Source: Leptofilum sp050292445
GTDB lineage: Bacteria > Chloroflexota > Anaerolineae > Promineifilales > Promineifilaceae
NCBI GenBank assembly: GCA_050292445.1
Contig: JBNKLQ010000291.1
Span: 1 to 7,498, forward strand
Length of the DNA stretch: 7,498 nucleotides
Direction of reading: 5' to 3'
A program made the translations under genes and the position numbers. This document shows, one piece after another, positions 1 to 6,142 of the stretch (position 1 is the first letter of the stretch; each line of letters starts with the position of its first letter). A model generated the notes under the pieces. That model was not told where the DNA came from and made no database searches. It saw only the letters and a list, made by a program, of their open reading frames with translations.

Positions 1-1
1 C

Positions 2-130
2 GATCGCCTTCCAACTCTGCGCTGCCTCGCCGGCCAGGCCCTCGCCGGCCGAGGCGCTCCGCGGCCGCAGATAGCGCAGGCCCGGCCAGTCCGAGCGGCG
101 CGCGACGTAGCTCGCATATTCGACGGCCGT
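2..130 (-). CDS. Partial high-GC coding fragment, function unknown
   Basis: Read on the minus strand from 130 down to the window edge, this gives 43 codons without a stop, with about 38 of 43 third positions G or C. It contains a natural-looking stretch EYASYVARRSDWPGLRYLRP. Positions 1-120 count 89 G+C of 120 (74%), far above the neighbouring genes. I do not recognise the family. The composition and codon use do not fit the rest of the window, so I infer that this piece comes from another genome or a very different region. The frame stays open for a few codons past 130 but loses its character at the palindrome at 123-130. It could also be non-coding GC-rich DNA, since other frames are open too. 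Confidence 0.4.
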
Positions 131-140
131 TCCCCTGCCG

Positions 141-692
141 GTGCATACCGTTTGCGTACAGGCTCCCTTCCATGACAATTGGCAAGACCCTACCCAAATT
201 GGGTTTGCCTCGGTGCGAAACGTTTACCAGATTTTTGCCGGATCGCTGCGGATTATGGAATTGGTGCAGCGCCAATTTGAAGCGGAGGGGGCCACCTATA
301 CCGTGGCTTCTGGCGTGAGTTGGGGCGGCATTACTAGCTTGCTTTATGAAGGGTTATGGCAGCAGACACGCGGCGTCATTCCTATGCTATCCTCGCCCAA
401 TTTGGCCCAGGTCATCTGGGATATTTCCGATTTGTTTAACCGGCCCATGCAGCTTACCCAAGAAGAGCTGCACCAGCATCTGGACTTTACACCATATTAC
501 AACCAGTGTGCCTCAGATCGCGTTTTCCCTCTGCTGGGTGAGGACGATCTCTTTTTTAGACTGGAAAAGCATGCCGATTTGTTTGCGGAACGGCCGTTAG
601 TCACCATTCCCGCCAGCCACATCTCAGCCATGTGGCACAGTGCCTCTATGCGGGACCATATCCTCAATACCCTGGCCAGTTTACAAAGCTGA
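141..692 (+). CDS. Alpha/beta hydrolase, 5'-truncated
   Basis: This is the C-terminal part of an alpha/beta-hydrolase-fold protein, 183 residues from a GTG at 141. The nucleophile elbow is visible as GVSWGG with Ser60. A GEDD segment at 133-136 is the likely acid position, and PASH with His160 is the likely catalytic histidine. The early strands of the fold and the oxyanion region are missing. The frame is open only from 111, with in-frame stops at 72-74 and 108-110, and there is no ribosome binding site before the GTG. The gene is therefore probably cut at about 123-130, where foreign-looking high-GC DNA begins. Some resemblance to the ABHD18-like (DUF2048) group is possible but not proven. 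It converges with tpl, whose stop lies 40 bp away, and no clear terminator is visible in the gap. The substrate is unknown. Confidence 0.7.
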   Translation: MHTVCVQAPFHDNWQDPTQIGFASVRNVYQIFAGSLRIMELVQRQFEAEGATYTVASGVSWGGITSLLYEGLWQQTRGVIPMLSSPNLAQVIWDISDLFNRPMQLTQEELHQHLDFTPYYNQCASDRVFPLLGEDDLFFRLEKHADLFAERPLVTIPASHISAMWHSASMRDHILNTLASLQS

Positions 693-731
693 CTTGGAAA
701 ACCAGCCAGGGTCGGATAAGCCAAAATCTGT

Positions 732-2135
732 CTACAATGGGGCAAACCGCGCCTGGAAAAAGCGCAAATATTCTGGCTCATAAACCATTTTTAAACCGCG
801 CGTTTGTTCGCGATTGTCGTATACTGCCTTCACAGATTCAGCGACGACATCCATGTGCGCCTGCGTGTATACCCGTCGCGGAATGGTGAGCCGCGTGAGT
901 TCCAGCGCCGGGTAGCGATGCCCGCCTGTTTTGGGGTCACGCCCCGCACTGACGACCCCACGCTCCATGCTGCGAACCCCAGCGTCCAGATAGAGTTCTG
1001 CCGCCAGCGTTTGTGCCGGTAGCTGATCCTGAGTTAGGTGAGGGTAAAATCGTTTGGCGTCTAAAAAGATGGCATGTCCCCCAACGGGGGTCACAATCGG
1101 CACGTTCCAATCGACAAGCAGGTCCCCCAGGTAGCGCACCTGGCCCACACGTGCGCGAACGTAATCATCCTGCACCGCCTCTTCAATGCCAATGGCCATC
1201 GCTTCCATGTCGCGACCAGACATACCGCCGTAGGTGTGCAGTCCTTCATACACCACAACCATGTTACGCGCTTTTTCAAATACATCCTCATGGTTTACAG
1301 CCAGCCAACCGCCGATATTGACCAAATTGTCCTTCTTGGCACTCATCCAGGCACCGTCTGTGTAGCTGCAAAACTCTTGCAAAATGTCTGCAATGGAGGT
1401 ATTGGCATACCCTTCTTCTCGCTCTTGAATGAAGAAGGCATTTTCCATCATGCGTGTGGCGTCCAGATAAATGCGGATACCGTGACGGTCGCAAAGCTGG
1501 CGCAGGGCGCGCACGTTGGCCATGCTTACTGGCTGGCCGCCAGCCATGTTTACGGTTCCGGCCAGGCTGATGTAAGCAATTTTGCTGGCACCCTCTTTTT
1601 CGATGAGGGCTTGCAGTTTGTTCAGGTCGATGTTGCCTTTGAAGGGATGCGGATCCATAGGATCGTGGGCTTCGTCGATGATCACATCAACAAATTGACC
1701 GCCAGCCAATTCTTGATGCAGGCGAGTGGTGGTGAAGTACATGTTGCCGGGAACAAACTGCCCTTTTTGAATAGCAGCCTGGCTGATGAGATGTTCGGCC
1801 CCACGCCCCTGGTGGGTCGGCACGATATATTTGTAACCATACACGCGCTGAATTGTTTCAGACAGGTGGTAGAAGTTGACGCTGCCTGCGTAGGCTTCAT
1901 CCCCCAGCATGATGCCTGCCCATTGCCTGTCGCTCATGGCGCTTGTGCCGCTGTCGGTGAGTAAATCAATGTAAACATCGGCCGAACGCAGCAGAAATGT
2001 GTTGTAGCCAGCTTCCGCCAGGGCTTTTTCCCGCTCTTCTCGGCTGATGATTTTTAGTGGTTCTACCATCTTGATTTTCCAGGGTTCTGCCCAGGAGCGA
2101 CGGCCGTATTGTTGGCCTATTGTTTGATGTGTCAT
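732..2135 (-). CDS. tpl: Tyrosine phenol-lyase (beta-tyrosinase)
   Basis: PLP-dependent cytosolic enzyme splitting L-tyrosine into phenol, pyruvate and ammonia (EC 4.1.99.2). The 467 residues align with Citrobacter freundii TPL, as I remember it, at a constant offset of +11. Visible counterparts are PLP lysine K268 in MSAKKD (K257), Y82 (Y71), Y302 (Y291), N196 (N185), D225 (D214), R228 (R217), R415 (R404), T60 (T49), F459/F460 (F448/F449), and the cation-site E80 and N273. T135 (T124) and R392 in SMERG (R381) contact the phenol ring and separate TPL from tryptophanase, which has Asp and a hydrophobic residue there. M288 is replaced by L299. The ATG at 2135 has AAGGAG seven bases upstream. 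The N-terminus is 11 residues longer than in Citrobacter. It lies 17 bp downstream of an Lrp-type gene on the same strand. No tyrosine permease is in view. Confidence 0.93.
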   Translation of the reverse strand: MTHQTIGQQYGRRSWAEPWKIKMVEPLKIISREEREKALAEAGYNTFLLRSADVYIDLLTDSGTSAMSDRQWAGIMLGDEAYAGSVNFYHLSETIQRVYGYKYIVPTHQGRGAEHLISQAAIQKGQFVPGNMYFTTTRLHQELAGGQFVDVIIDEAHDPMDPHPFKGNIDLNKLQALIEKEGASKIAYISLAGTVNMAGGQPVSMANVRALRQLCDRHGIRIYLDATRMMENAFFIQEREEGYANTSIADILQEFCSYTDGAWMSAKKDNLVNIGGWLAVNHEDVFEKARNMVVVYEGLHTYGGMSGRDMEAMAIGIEEAVQDDYVRARVGQVRYLGDLLVDWNVPIVTPVGGHAIFLDAKRFYPHLTQDQLPAQTLAAELYLDAGVRSMERGVVSAGRDPKTGGHRYPALELTRLTIPRRVYTQAHMDVVAESVKAVYDNREQTRGLKMVYEPEYLRFFQARFAPL

Positions 2136-2142
2136 GATAAAA

Positions 2143-2148
2143 CTCCTT
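2143..2148 (-). promoter_or_regulatory. Ribosome binding site of tpl
   Basis: The minus strand reads AAGGAG followed by seven bases and the ATG at 2135. It sits in the 17-bp gap after the lrp stop codon and fixes the tpl start, which implies co-transcription with separate efficient initiation. Confidence 0.85.
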
Positions 2149-2152
2149 GAAT

Positions 2153-2635
2153 TTATGGCTCAACCGGCATACGTGTAGTGGTTTTTACCTCGGTCAAGAC
2201 CAGATTTGTATGAATACGGGCCACGCCGGGGAGTGGCGTGAGTTGGTTGACTAAAAAGCGTTCCAGGTCGGCACGATTGTGCAGCACCACCTTGAGTAAA
2301 TAATCATATTCCCCGGTGATGTGATGGCACTCCAGCACTTCTGGAAACTCGTTAACGGCCGTTCGGAATTGCTGAACCTGTTCGGGCTGGTGCACCATCA
2401 AGCTGACCTGCACAAAACAAAGGAGATCGTAACCAATTTTGTCTCGGTCTAGTAAGGTCACGTACCCACGGACAAATCCCTGTTGTTCCAAACGACGGAG
2501 GCGGGCATGGGCTGCCGGGGGGGACAGGTTGATTTGCCGGGCAAGGTCTACATTTGAAATACGGCCGTTACGCTGCAACACATCTAATAAAGTACAATCC
2601 AACGCATCAAGCTCCGTATGTGAAGATTTTATCAT
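2153..2635 (-). CDS. Lrp/AsnC family transcriptional regulator
   Basis: A 160-residue one-domain-plus-sensor regulator of normal Lrp length. Residues 8-12 (ELDAL) begin the typical N-terminal helix. The winged helix-turn-helix spans about 21-55 (NGRISNVDLARQINLS, then the recognition helix PPAAHARLRRLEQQG). The RAM ligand-binding domain spans about 65-150, with the characteristic GEYDYLLKV at 108-116 and GVARIHTNLVL at 137-147. The ATG at 2635 was chosen because AGGAG lies seven bases upstream and the family motif starts right after it; the frame is open further upstream to 2875, but a strong promoter lies inside that extension. The gene is first in a two-gene unit with tpl, so I infer that it senses tyrosine or a related amino acid and controls tpl and itself. 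The ligand cannot be read from the sequence. Confidence 0.92.
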   Translation of the reverse strand: MIKSSHTELDALDCTLLDVLQRNGRISNVDLARQINLSPPAAHARLRRLEQQGFVRGYVTLLDRDKIGYDLLCFVQVSLMVHQPEQVQQFRTAVNEFPEVLECHHITGEYDYLLKVVLHNRADLERFLVNQLTPLPGVARIHTNLVLTEVKTTTRMPVEP

Positions 2636-2642
2636 TATGCTG

Positions 2643-2647
2643 CTCCT
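2643..2647 (-). promoter_or_regulatory. Ribosome binding site of the Lrp-type gene
   Basis: The minus strand reads AGGAG seven bases before the ATG at 2635. This decides that start over the in-frame ATG at 2875. Confidence 0.8.
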
Positions 2648-2668
2648 GTGGTCAATGATTGTTCGGTA

Positions 2669-2689
2669 TATTGCGTAAAAGTACGAATA
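2669..2689. promoter_or_regulatory. Candidate operator of the Lrp-type regulator
   Basis: Interrupted palindrome: CGTA, four bases, TACG at 2674-2685. It extends to TATT...AATA on both sides if one base is bulged, giving nearly eight-bp arms. It begins just downstream of the -10 box of the minus-strand promoter and covers the expected transcription start, where an autoregulator would block the polymerase. The AT-rich, imperfect palindrome fits Lrp-family sites in general. Assignment to this regulator is inference. Confidence 0.4.
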
Positions 2690-2718
2690 ATTATAAGTAA
2701 ATAGTGGAATGGTATCAA
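2690..2718 (-). promoter_or_regulatory. Sigma-70-type promoter for lrp-tpl
   Basis: The minus strand has TTGATA (2713-2718), a 17-bp spacer, then TATAAT (2690-2695). This is five of six matches at -35 and a perfect -10 at ideal spacing. The predicted start near 2683 leaves a leader of about 48 bases before the Lrp-type ATG. No other promoter is visible before tpl, so both genes probably depend on this one. Confidence 0.8.
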
Positions 2719-3007
2719 TTATATTCGGAAACGGCATGAAGGGGTGGCTCTTTTCCTGAATAATTGAAGGGGGCAGCTGCCGTGGTTGGCCGGTTCCCTG
2801 TTTTGCTGGTATTGCGCGGTAGAAATCATTTTCAGCTAAACACGTATGCCGCGCATTACTTAAACAGATTGGCATGTACCTCCAACAATGTGAAAGGGAT
2901 TTCCACCAATCTGTACTCGGCGCTACTTATGAACTATTTAACTTTATCTCAGGTTTGGTTTAAGTTAGGCGGCTATTCTCATAATCAGAAGTCGCCAAAA
3001 GAAGTGT
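2719..3007. other. Gene-free spacer upstream of the lrp promoter
   Basis: Together with the promoter region and terminators this makes a 440-bp gap without a convincing gene. A plus-strand frame from a TTG at 2764 to 3060 runs straight through a terminator hairpin, has no ribosome binding site and resembles no family known to me. The minus strand is open in frame with the Lrp-type gene up to 2875 but lies upstream of its promoter. No tRNA, T-box or riboswitch fold is recognisable. Because two plus-strand terminators follow at 3008-3095, an untranslated plus-strand RNA ending there is possible, but no matching promoter is evident. Confidence 0.5.
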
Positions 3008-3051
3008 TTCGACCCCGGTTCTCCCTCCTGGCCGGGGTCGAACGCTTTTTT
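3008..3051 (+). terminator. Rho-independent terminator, plus strand
   Basis: A perfect 11-bp stem, TTCGACCCCGG (3008-3018) with CCGGGGTCGAA (3032-3042), has a 13-base loop. Three bases later comes a run of six T (3046-3051) on the plus strand. Read on the minus strand it is followed only by a weak tract (ACACTTCTTTT), so it may also end alr transcripts arriving from the right, but the better tail is on the plus side, where no upstream gene is evident. Confidence 0.75.
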
Positions 3052-3052
3052 G

Positions 3053-3095
3053 GGGCGTGATCGGATTTGTTCTGGTCACGCCCTTTTTTCTTTTT
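3053..3095 (+). terminator. Second plus-strand terminator overlapping the alr stop
   Basis: An 8-bp stem, GGGCGTGA (3053-3060) with TCACGCCC (3076-3083), is followed by T6-C-T5 (3084-3095) on the plus strand. The right arm includes the alr stop codon. On the minus strand the stem is followed by A, not T, so it cannot be an ordinary terminator for alr. Confidence 0.65.
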
Positions 3096-4245
3096 CGGTG
3101 ACATACAGTCGGGATACGCGGGTGTTAATATTGGTCAGCACTTCATAGGGAATGGTTCCGGCCCAGGTGGCCAGCTCCTCGCAGTGAATCGTTTCCCCAC
3201 CATCACTTTCCCCTAACAAAACCACTTCGTCGTTGTTGTAGGCGCTGTCCCATTCAATATTGACCATGAGCTGGTCCATGCAAATACGGCCGATTACCGG
3301 ATACCGCCTGCCCCGAATAATCACCTGTGCCCGCCCCGACATGCGCCGGAAGTAGCCATCGCCATAGCCCACTGGGACCGTCACCACCCGCACCATGTGG
3401 TCGCTTTGCCAGGTGGAGCCGTAGCTCACGGGATGATCCGGCTGCACGACCTTGAAGTAAACCACGCGAGATTTCCAACTGAGCACTGGGCGTACGGCAA
3501 TTGTTTTGGCCACATCATCGGCGGGGTAAACGCCATAGAGCAAAATCCCGGCTCGCACCATGTCGAAGTGGCTGCCGGGCAGCTGCAAGATCGCCCCGGA
3601 GTTGGCCATGTGGCGCAGCGGCGGCGGAGGCAGCCCACGCGATTCGTAAAAGGAGAGCACCTGGTTAAAGCGGTCGAGTTGGATTTGGGCTGATTGGAGG
3701 ACGGCCGTATCCGCATTGGCAAAATGAGAATAAATCCCCTCCACCAGACAATGTTCACAGTCCAGCGCCGCTTCCAGCAGCGAATCGGCATTGTAATAAT
3801 GCACCCCAATCCGCTCCATCCCCGTGTCGATCTTTAGATGCACTTTGGCCTGCACGCCCATTTGGGCCGCAGCCTCGTTGATTTGCGTCAATTTCTCAAT
3901 GGAGGAGGCGGTGAGGGTGAGATCGTGCTTTAAAAAGAGGGGCACCTGGTTGCCAATGATGCCGCCCAGCACCAGGATGGGCGCGGTGATACCCGCCTCG
4001 CGCAGCAAAACACCTTCTTCCAAAAAGGCCACGCCCAAATAGGGCGCACCCAGCGAGACAACATGCCGGGCTACTTCCACCAGCCCGTGCCCGTAAGCGT
4101 TGGCCTTGAGGATGGGCATCACTGTGGCCGGAGCCACCGCCTGCTCAATCGCCCGATAATTTTCCGTCAGGCGGGTTAGATTCACTTCAATGTAGGTGGG
4201 GCGGACAATGCCGTTGTTGCTAATCGTCGCTTCGTTAAATGCCAT
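3076..4245 (-). CDS. alr: Alanine racemase
   Basis: PLP enzyme interconverting L- and D-alanine (EC 5.1.1.1) in the cytosol, supplying D-alanine for peptidoglycan. The 389-residue length is normal. The N-terminal TIM barrel carries the PLP lysine K47 in LKANAYGHG; KIDTGMERIGV has R145, and VRAGILLYG has R231. The C-terminal beta domain begins near 250 and supplies the second catalytic base Y275 in SYGSTW and the CMDQ motif at 322-325. The ATG at 4245 gives about 14 residues before the usual RPTYIEVNL beginning. No clear ribosome binding site precedes it; instead a -10-like TAAAAT sits six bases upstream, suggesting a leaderless transcript. It is separated from lrp by 440 bp. Its stop overlaps a plus-strand terminator stem. 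Palindrome ACGGCCGT at 3701-3708 encodes T-A-V in its barrel. Confidence 0.96.
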   Translation of the reverse strand: MAFNEATISNNGIVRPTYIEVNLTRLTENYRAIEQAVAPATVMPILKANAYGHGLVEVARHVVSLGAPYLGVAFLEEGVLLREAGITAPILVLGGIIGNQVPLFLKHDLTLTASSIEKLTQINEAAAQMGVQAKVHLKIDTGMERIGVHYYNADSLLEAALDCEHCLVEGIYSHFANADTAVLQSAQIQLDRFNQVLSFYESRGLPPPPLRHMANSGAILQLPGSHFDMVRAGILLYGVYPADDVAKTIAVRPVLSWKSRVVYFKVVQPDHPVSYGSTWQSDHMVRVVTVPVGYGDGYFRRMSGRAQVIIRGRRYPVIGRICMDQLMVNIEWDSAYNNDEVVLLGESDGGETIHCEELATWAGTIPYEVLTNINTRVSRLYVTEKEKRA

Positions 4246-4251
4246 GCCCCG

Positions 4252-4257
4252 ATTTTA
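4252..4257 (-). promoter_or_regulatory. -10 box giving a probable leaderless alr mRNA
   Basis: The minus strand reads TAAAAT, six bases, then the ATG at 4245, so transcription would begin at or next to the start codon. No convincing -35 is seen and there is no ribosome binding site. The same spacing is found before the gene starting at 6634. Confidence 0.45.
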
Positions 4258-4306
4258 CCTGAGCTGATAAGTTTGGCGATTTTGTTGTTTGATAGACGAA
4301 GGTGTG

Positions 4307-4320
4307 GAGGAAACGGCCGT
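4307..4320 (+). repeat. Left copy of 14-bp inverted repeat bracketing the insert
   Basis: GAGGAAACGGCCGT on the plus strand. The identical 14 bases occur on the minus strand at 6127-6140, pointing inward. Beyond the 14 bases both copies begin with GGTG, with one length difference. Each contains the genome-wide-type palindrome ACGGCCGT. The pair encloses the AT-rich accessory segment and sits just outside alr and the DUF421 gene. Confidence 0.7.
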
Positions 4321-4334
4321 TTGTCACTTTCTTC

Positions 4335-4434
4335 AAATAACGCTTGATTAAGCGGCTGCGTGAGATGAGAAGCGTATTGACTTTGGGGGCAAAACAATGT
4401 CGTACTCGCCAATCCGCTGAAAGTCTTGTTAGCT
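4335..4434 (-). other. attC-like recombination site after the HEPN gene
   Basis: Read on the minus strand, five bases after the HEPN stop: AGCTAAC, then AAGACTTTC, then AGCGG, 58 bases, CCGCT, then TAATCAAGC, then GTTATTT. This is the attC layout of integron cassettes: outer core boxes RYYYAAC and GTTRRRY, equal nine-base spacers, and an inner complementary box pair. CTTAATCAAGCGTTA closely resembles the right end of the well-known aadA-type attC. A short inner stem (GCG..GAG with CTCGC) extends the fold. The core boxes each deviate from consensus and pair over only four bases, so this is at best a degenerate site. A 6-bp hairpin (4432-4447) overlaps it and the HEPN stop codon. Confidence 0.35.
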
Positions 4435-4438
4435 GTTC

Positions 4439-5452
4439 CTAAACAGCCGGTGCTCCATATTCGACCAATCGCCCAAACATTCCCCAAACGATTTCCCACA
4501 ATCTGTTCAACCTTGCTCGGATACGAATAAGCTCCTCAATATTCTCAGAATCGATATCGCCATGATTTATTGAATTTCTGATTTGATACAGATTGTCTGC
4601 TTTACTTTCTTGATTAAAGCATTCGTCAATCTTGGATTGCGCATCCTCGCCAAAACAAACTCTCAAAGCGTGCTCAGCCTTTGGGCGAAATCCCGGATCA
4701 ATTATTTTGTAGGCCTCAATGATGTCGGATGGCTTTGGACTACCTTCTATCTGTGAGAAAAAATCAGTCAGTCTGCTCTGTTTTTCAGAACGTGTTAATT
4801 TGGCTTGAGGACTAATAATATTGACAGCATCTACCAAGCATTCGAAGGCATTCCAATAACCTACAAAGCTCCTTAGAAGATCTGATCTTCCAAACTCACG
4901 TACCAGACTCTTCGATTCACGTATCCAGTATAGTGCGGCAGTAACTTTGTCTTTTACCTTGTCAGGAAGATTAATAACGCTTTTGACTACCTTCTCAAGT
5001 TCATTGTGGGCAATTGGTTCAATGGCAGCACTACCAAAATCATGGGTAAGCCAAGACCACCAGCGGCATCCACCGTTCCCCCATGTTACAAGTGTCCATG
5101 AACCTAGTAGAATATTTATGCGTTTGATAGCATCGAGGATCGATTGTACCGACAATTCCTCGATAAGTATGGTGGCCTTCAAAACACAGGTTGCAGAACT
5201 GCTAACAACGGACTCTTCGATTGGTTCAGGGTGTATGATAATATCAAGATCATCTACACGGATTTCTTCGGAAGGCGGTTTAAAGTCACCGTAGAGAAGA
5301 ACCCAAAAATTCTGTCCCCATCTTTCCTCCCATATCTTCATTCGATGCTCTAGCCAAGCTGTTCCATGGGCTTGAGAAAAATCCAGACCATCAGCCATAA
5401 GCCCCTTTGTTCTTGTAAGAAACTCCTCAAATGGTTCACTGGTTTTGTTCAT
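4439..5452 (-). CDS. HEPN-domain protein (Apea-like), possible RNase
   Basis: A 337-residue protein with no signal peptide or membrane segment. The C-terminal third (about 195-335) looks like an Apea-type HEPN domain: helix FVGYWNAFECLVDA at 196-209, then YQIRNSINHGDI at 289-300, holding R292-N-x3-H297, which fits the R-phi-xxx-H metal-independent RNase motif. A helical C-terminus follows. Residues 1-180 are Trp-rich (for example GGCRWWSWL at 127-135) and not recognised. HEPN proteins are often RNase toxins or effectors of anti-phage systems; that role here is inference. GC is about 40-45%, below alr and tpl. No good ribosome binding site is seen; a GAG lies about ten bases upstream. The other accessory gene ends 60 bp upstream, and attC-like sequences follow both genes. 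Confidence 0.75.
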   Translation of the reverse strand: MNKTSEPFEEFLTRTKGLMADGLDFSQAHGTAWLEHRMKIWEERWGQNFWVLLYGDFKPPSEEIRVDDLDIIIHPEPIEESVVSSSATCVLKATILIEELSVQSILDAIKRINILLGSWTLVTWGNGGCRWWSWLTHDFGSAAIEPIAHNELEKVVKSVINLPDKVKDKVTAALYWIRESKSLVREFGRSDLLRSFVGYWNAFECLVDAVNIISPQAKLTRSEKQSRLTDFFSQIEGSPKPSDIIEAYKIIDPGFRPKAEHALRVCFGEDAQSKIDECFNQESKADNLYQIRNSINHGDIDSENIEELIRIRARLNRLWEIVWGMFGRLVEYGAPAV

Positions 5453-5489
5453 GAATAAATCTCATATGATTTGTGCTAGGTTCTAAACA

Positions 5490-5525
5490 GTTAACGCCAT
5501 GGTCAGCTGCAGCTAATTGTTATGC
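5490..5525 (-). other. Half attC-like site at the end of the upstream accessory gene
   Basis: The minus strand reads GCATAAC, a ten-base spacer, AGCTGACC, then directly ATGGCGTTAAC. The left part has the spacing and boxes of an attC left half (TAAC plus ten bases plus AGCYGAC, as in aadA-type sites). The right core GTTAACT follows almost at once, as if the middle and the second inner box were deleted. It overlaps the last codons and stop of the gene at 5513, as attC sites often do. Alone it is weak; its value is that a similar block follows the neighbouring HEPN gene in the same orientation. Confidence 0.25.
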
Positions 5526-6016
5526 ATTTTCCTCATAAATTCATCAAATGAACTGTATTTCTCAATCTTGCCACCGTTGTCGCACGAAATATATATTCCT
5601 GGGTTAGTTACTAATTTATTTATTAGCATATCTGTATATTGTGCTGGTATTGCTTTTTTTAAAAAAGAGATGCACGTCTTCTTTTGTTTTGATTTGAAGC
5701 AAAACTCTCCATCGTCGTGTGTACTCACAGACCCAAGACCTAATATATTTGCTTCGAATTCAAAAAGCCCAACACTTCCCGTCAGTTCGAGAAATGATAC
5801 TATTTCTCCAACATTTACTAATTTAGGTATGTCTTTTTCAGTAGCCCACCCATAACTTTTATAGTTTGTCGCACCAAAACTTATAATTTCTATTTCACTA
5901 CCTTCATCAAATAGGCTCAATCCCTCAGCAGTGGAGCACTCCCCAAGATAAAACTCAAATTCGTTTGGCTTTTCATTGTAGTAGTAAATACGCGGTTTCA
6001 TATTTTTTTCACCCAT
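5513..6016 (-). CDS. Unrecognised small acidic protein
   Basis: A 167-residue soluble protein without signal peptide or membrane helices; I do not recognise its family. It is rich in Glu, Phe, Tyr and Ser, for example IYYYNEKPNEFEFYLGECST near the start and FDEGSEIEIISFGATNY in the middle. It ends with FDEFMRKMHNN. Size and composition recall immunity or antitoxin-like proteins, but nothing specific supports that. The ATG at 6016 has no ribosome binding site; a second in-frame ATG at 6001 is preceded by GGTGA at seven bases and may be the true start (162 residues). It is the most AT-rich gene in the window (about one third G+C by count of sample lines), which points to recent acquisition. It lies 60 bp upstream of the HEPN gene on the same strand and could be its partner or an independent cassette. 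Confidence 0.6.
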   Translation of the reverse strand: MGEKNMKPRIYYYNEKPNEFEFYLGECSTAEGLSLFDEGSEIEIISFGATNYKSYGWATEKDIPKLVNVGEIVSFLELTGSVGLFEFEANILGLGSVSTHDDGEFCFKSKQKKTCISFLKKAIPAQYTDMLINKLVTNPGIYISCDNGGKIEKYSSFDEFMRKMHNN

Positions 6017-6126
6017 AAAAATATATTAAGCTGCGTTACTATAGTAAAATTTGGCGTGAACAAGTTGCCCTTGAGACTTTCTATTCAAAGCGCAAACCAT
6101 TAGGATGACGATATTGTAAACAAAAC

Positions 6127-6140
6127 ACGGCCGTTTCCTC
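6127..6140 (-). repeat. Right copy of 14-bp inverted repeat bracketing the insert
   Basis: The minus strand reads GAGGAAACGGCCGT, identical to 4307-4320 on the plus strand. It starts two bases after the stop codon of the DUF421 gene (6143-6145). The accessory genes lie between the two copies. Confidence 0.7.
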
Positions 6141-6142
6141 AA

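Noticed and set aside
1074..1964. Plus-strand 296-codon open frame
   Set aside because: It lies entirely antisense to tpl, whose protein is conserved residue by residue, so it is a shadow frame.
732..2135. Tryptophanase as the identity of the beta-eliminating lyase
   Set aside because: The phenol-contacting pair T135 and R392, diagnostic of tyrosine phenol-lyase, is present; tryptophanase has Asp and a hydrophobic residue there.
2636..2875. 80-residue N-terminal extension of the Lrp-type regulator from an ATG at 2875
   Set aside because: A GGAGG lies only three bases before that ATG, but the promoter (2690-2718) and a better ribosome binding site lie inside the extension, and Lrp proteins start right at the 2635 ATG.
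2719..3007. Tyrosine T-box or riboswitch in the leader region of lrp-tpl
   Set aside because: No T-box core sequence or specifier hairpin is visible, and the promoter leaves a leader of only about 48 bases.
2764..3060. Plus-strand 98-codon open frame
   Set aside because: It starts with TTG without a ribosome binding site, passes through an 11-bp terminator stem and has no recognisable motif.
4182..4499. Minus-strand 105-codon open frame
   Set aside because: It overlaps the start of alr and the end of the HEPN gene in another frame and covers the attC-like structure; the composition is not protein-like.
4435..5490. GTTC(C)TAAACAG direct repeats on both sides of the HEPN gene (4435-4446 and 5480-5490)
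   Set aside because: Only an 8-mer is exact and contiguous; repeats of this length one kilobase apart are expected by chance.
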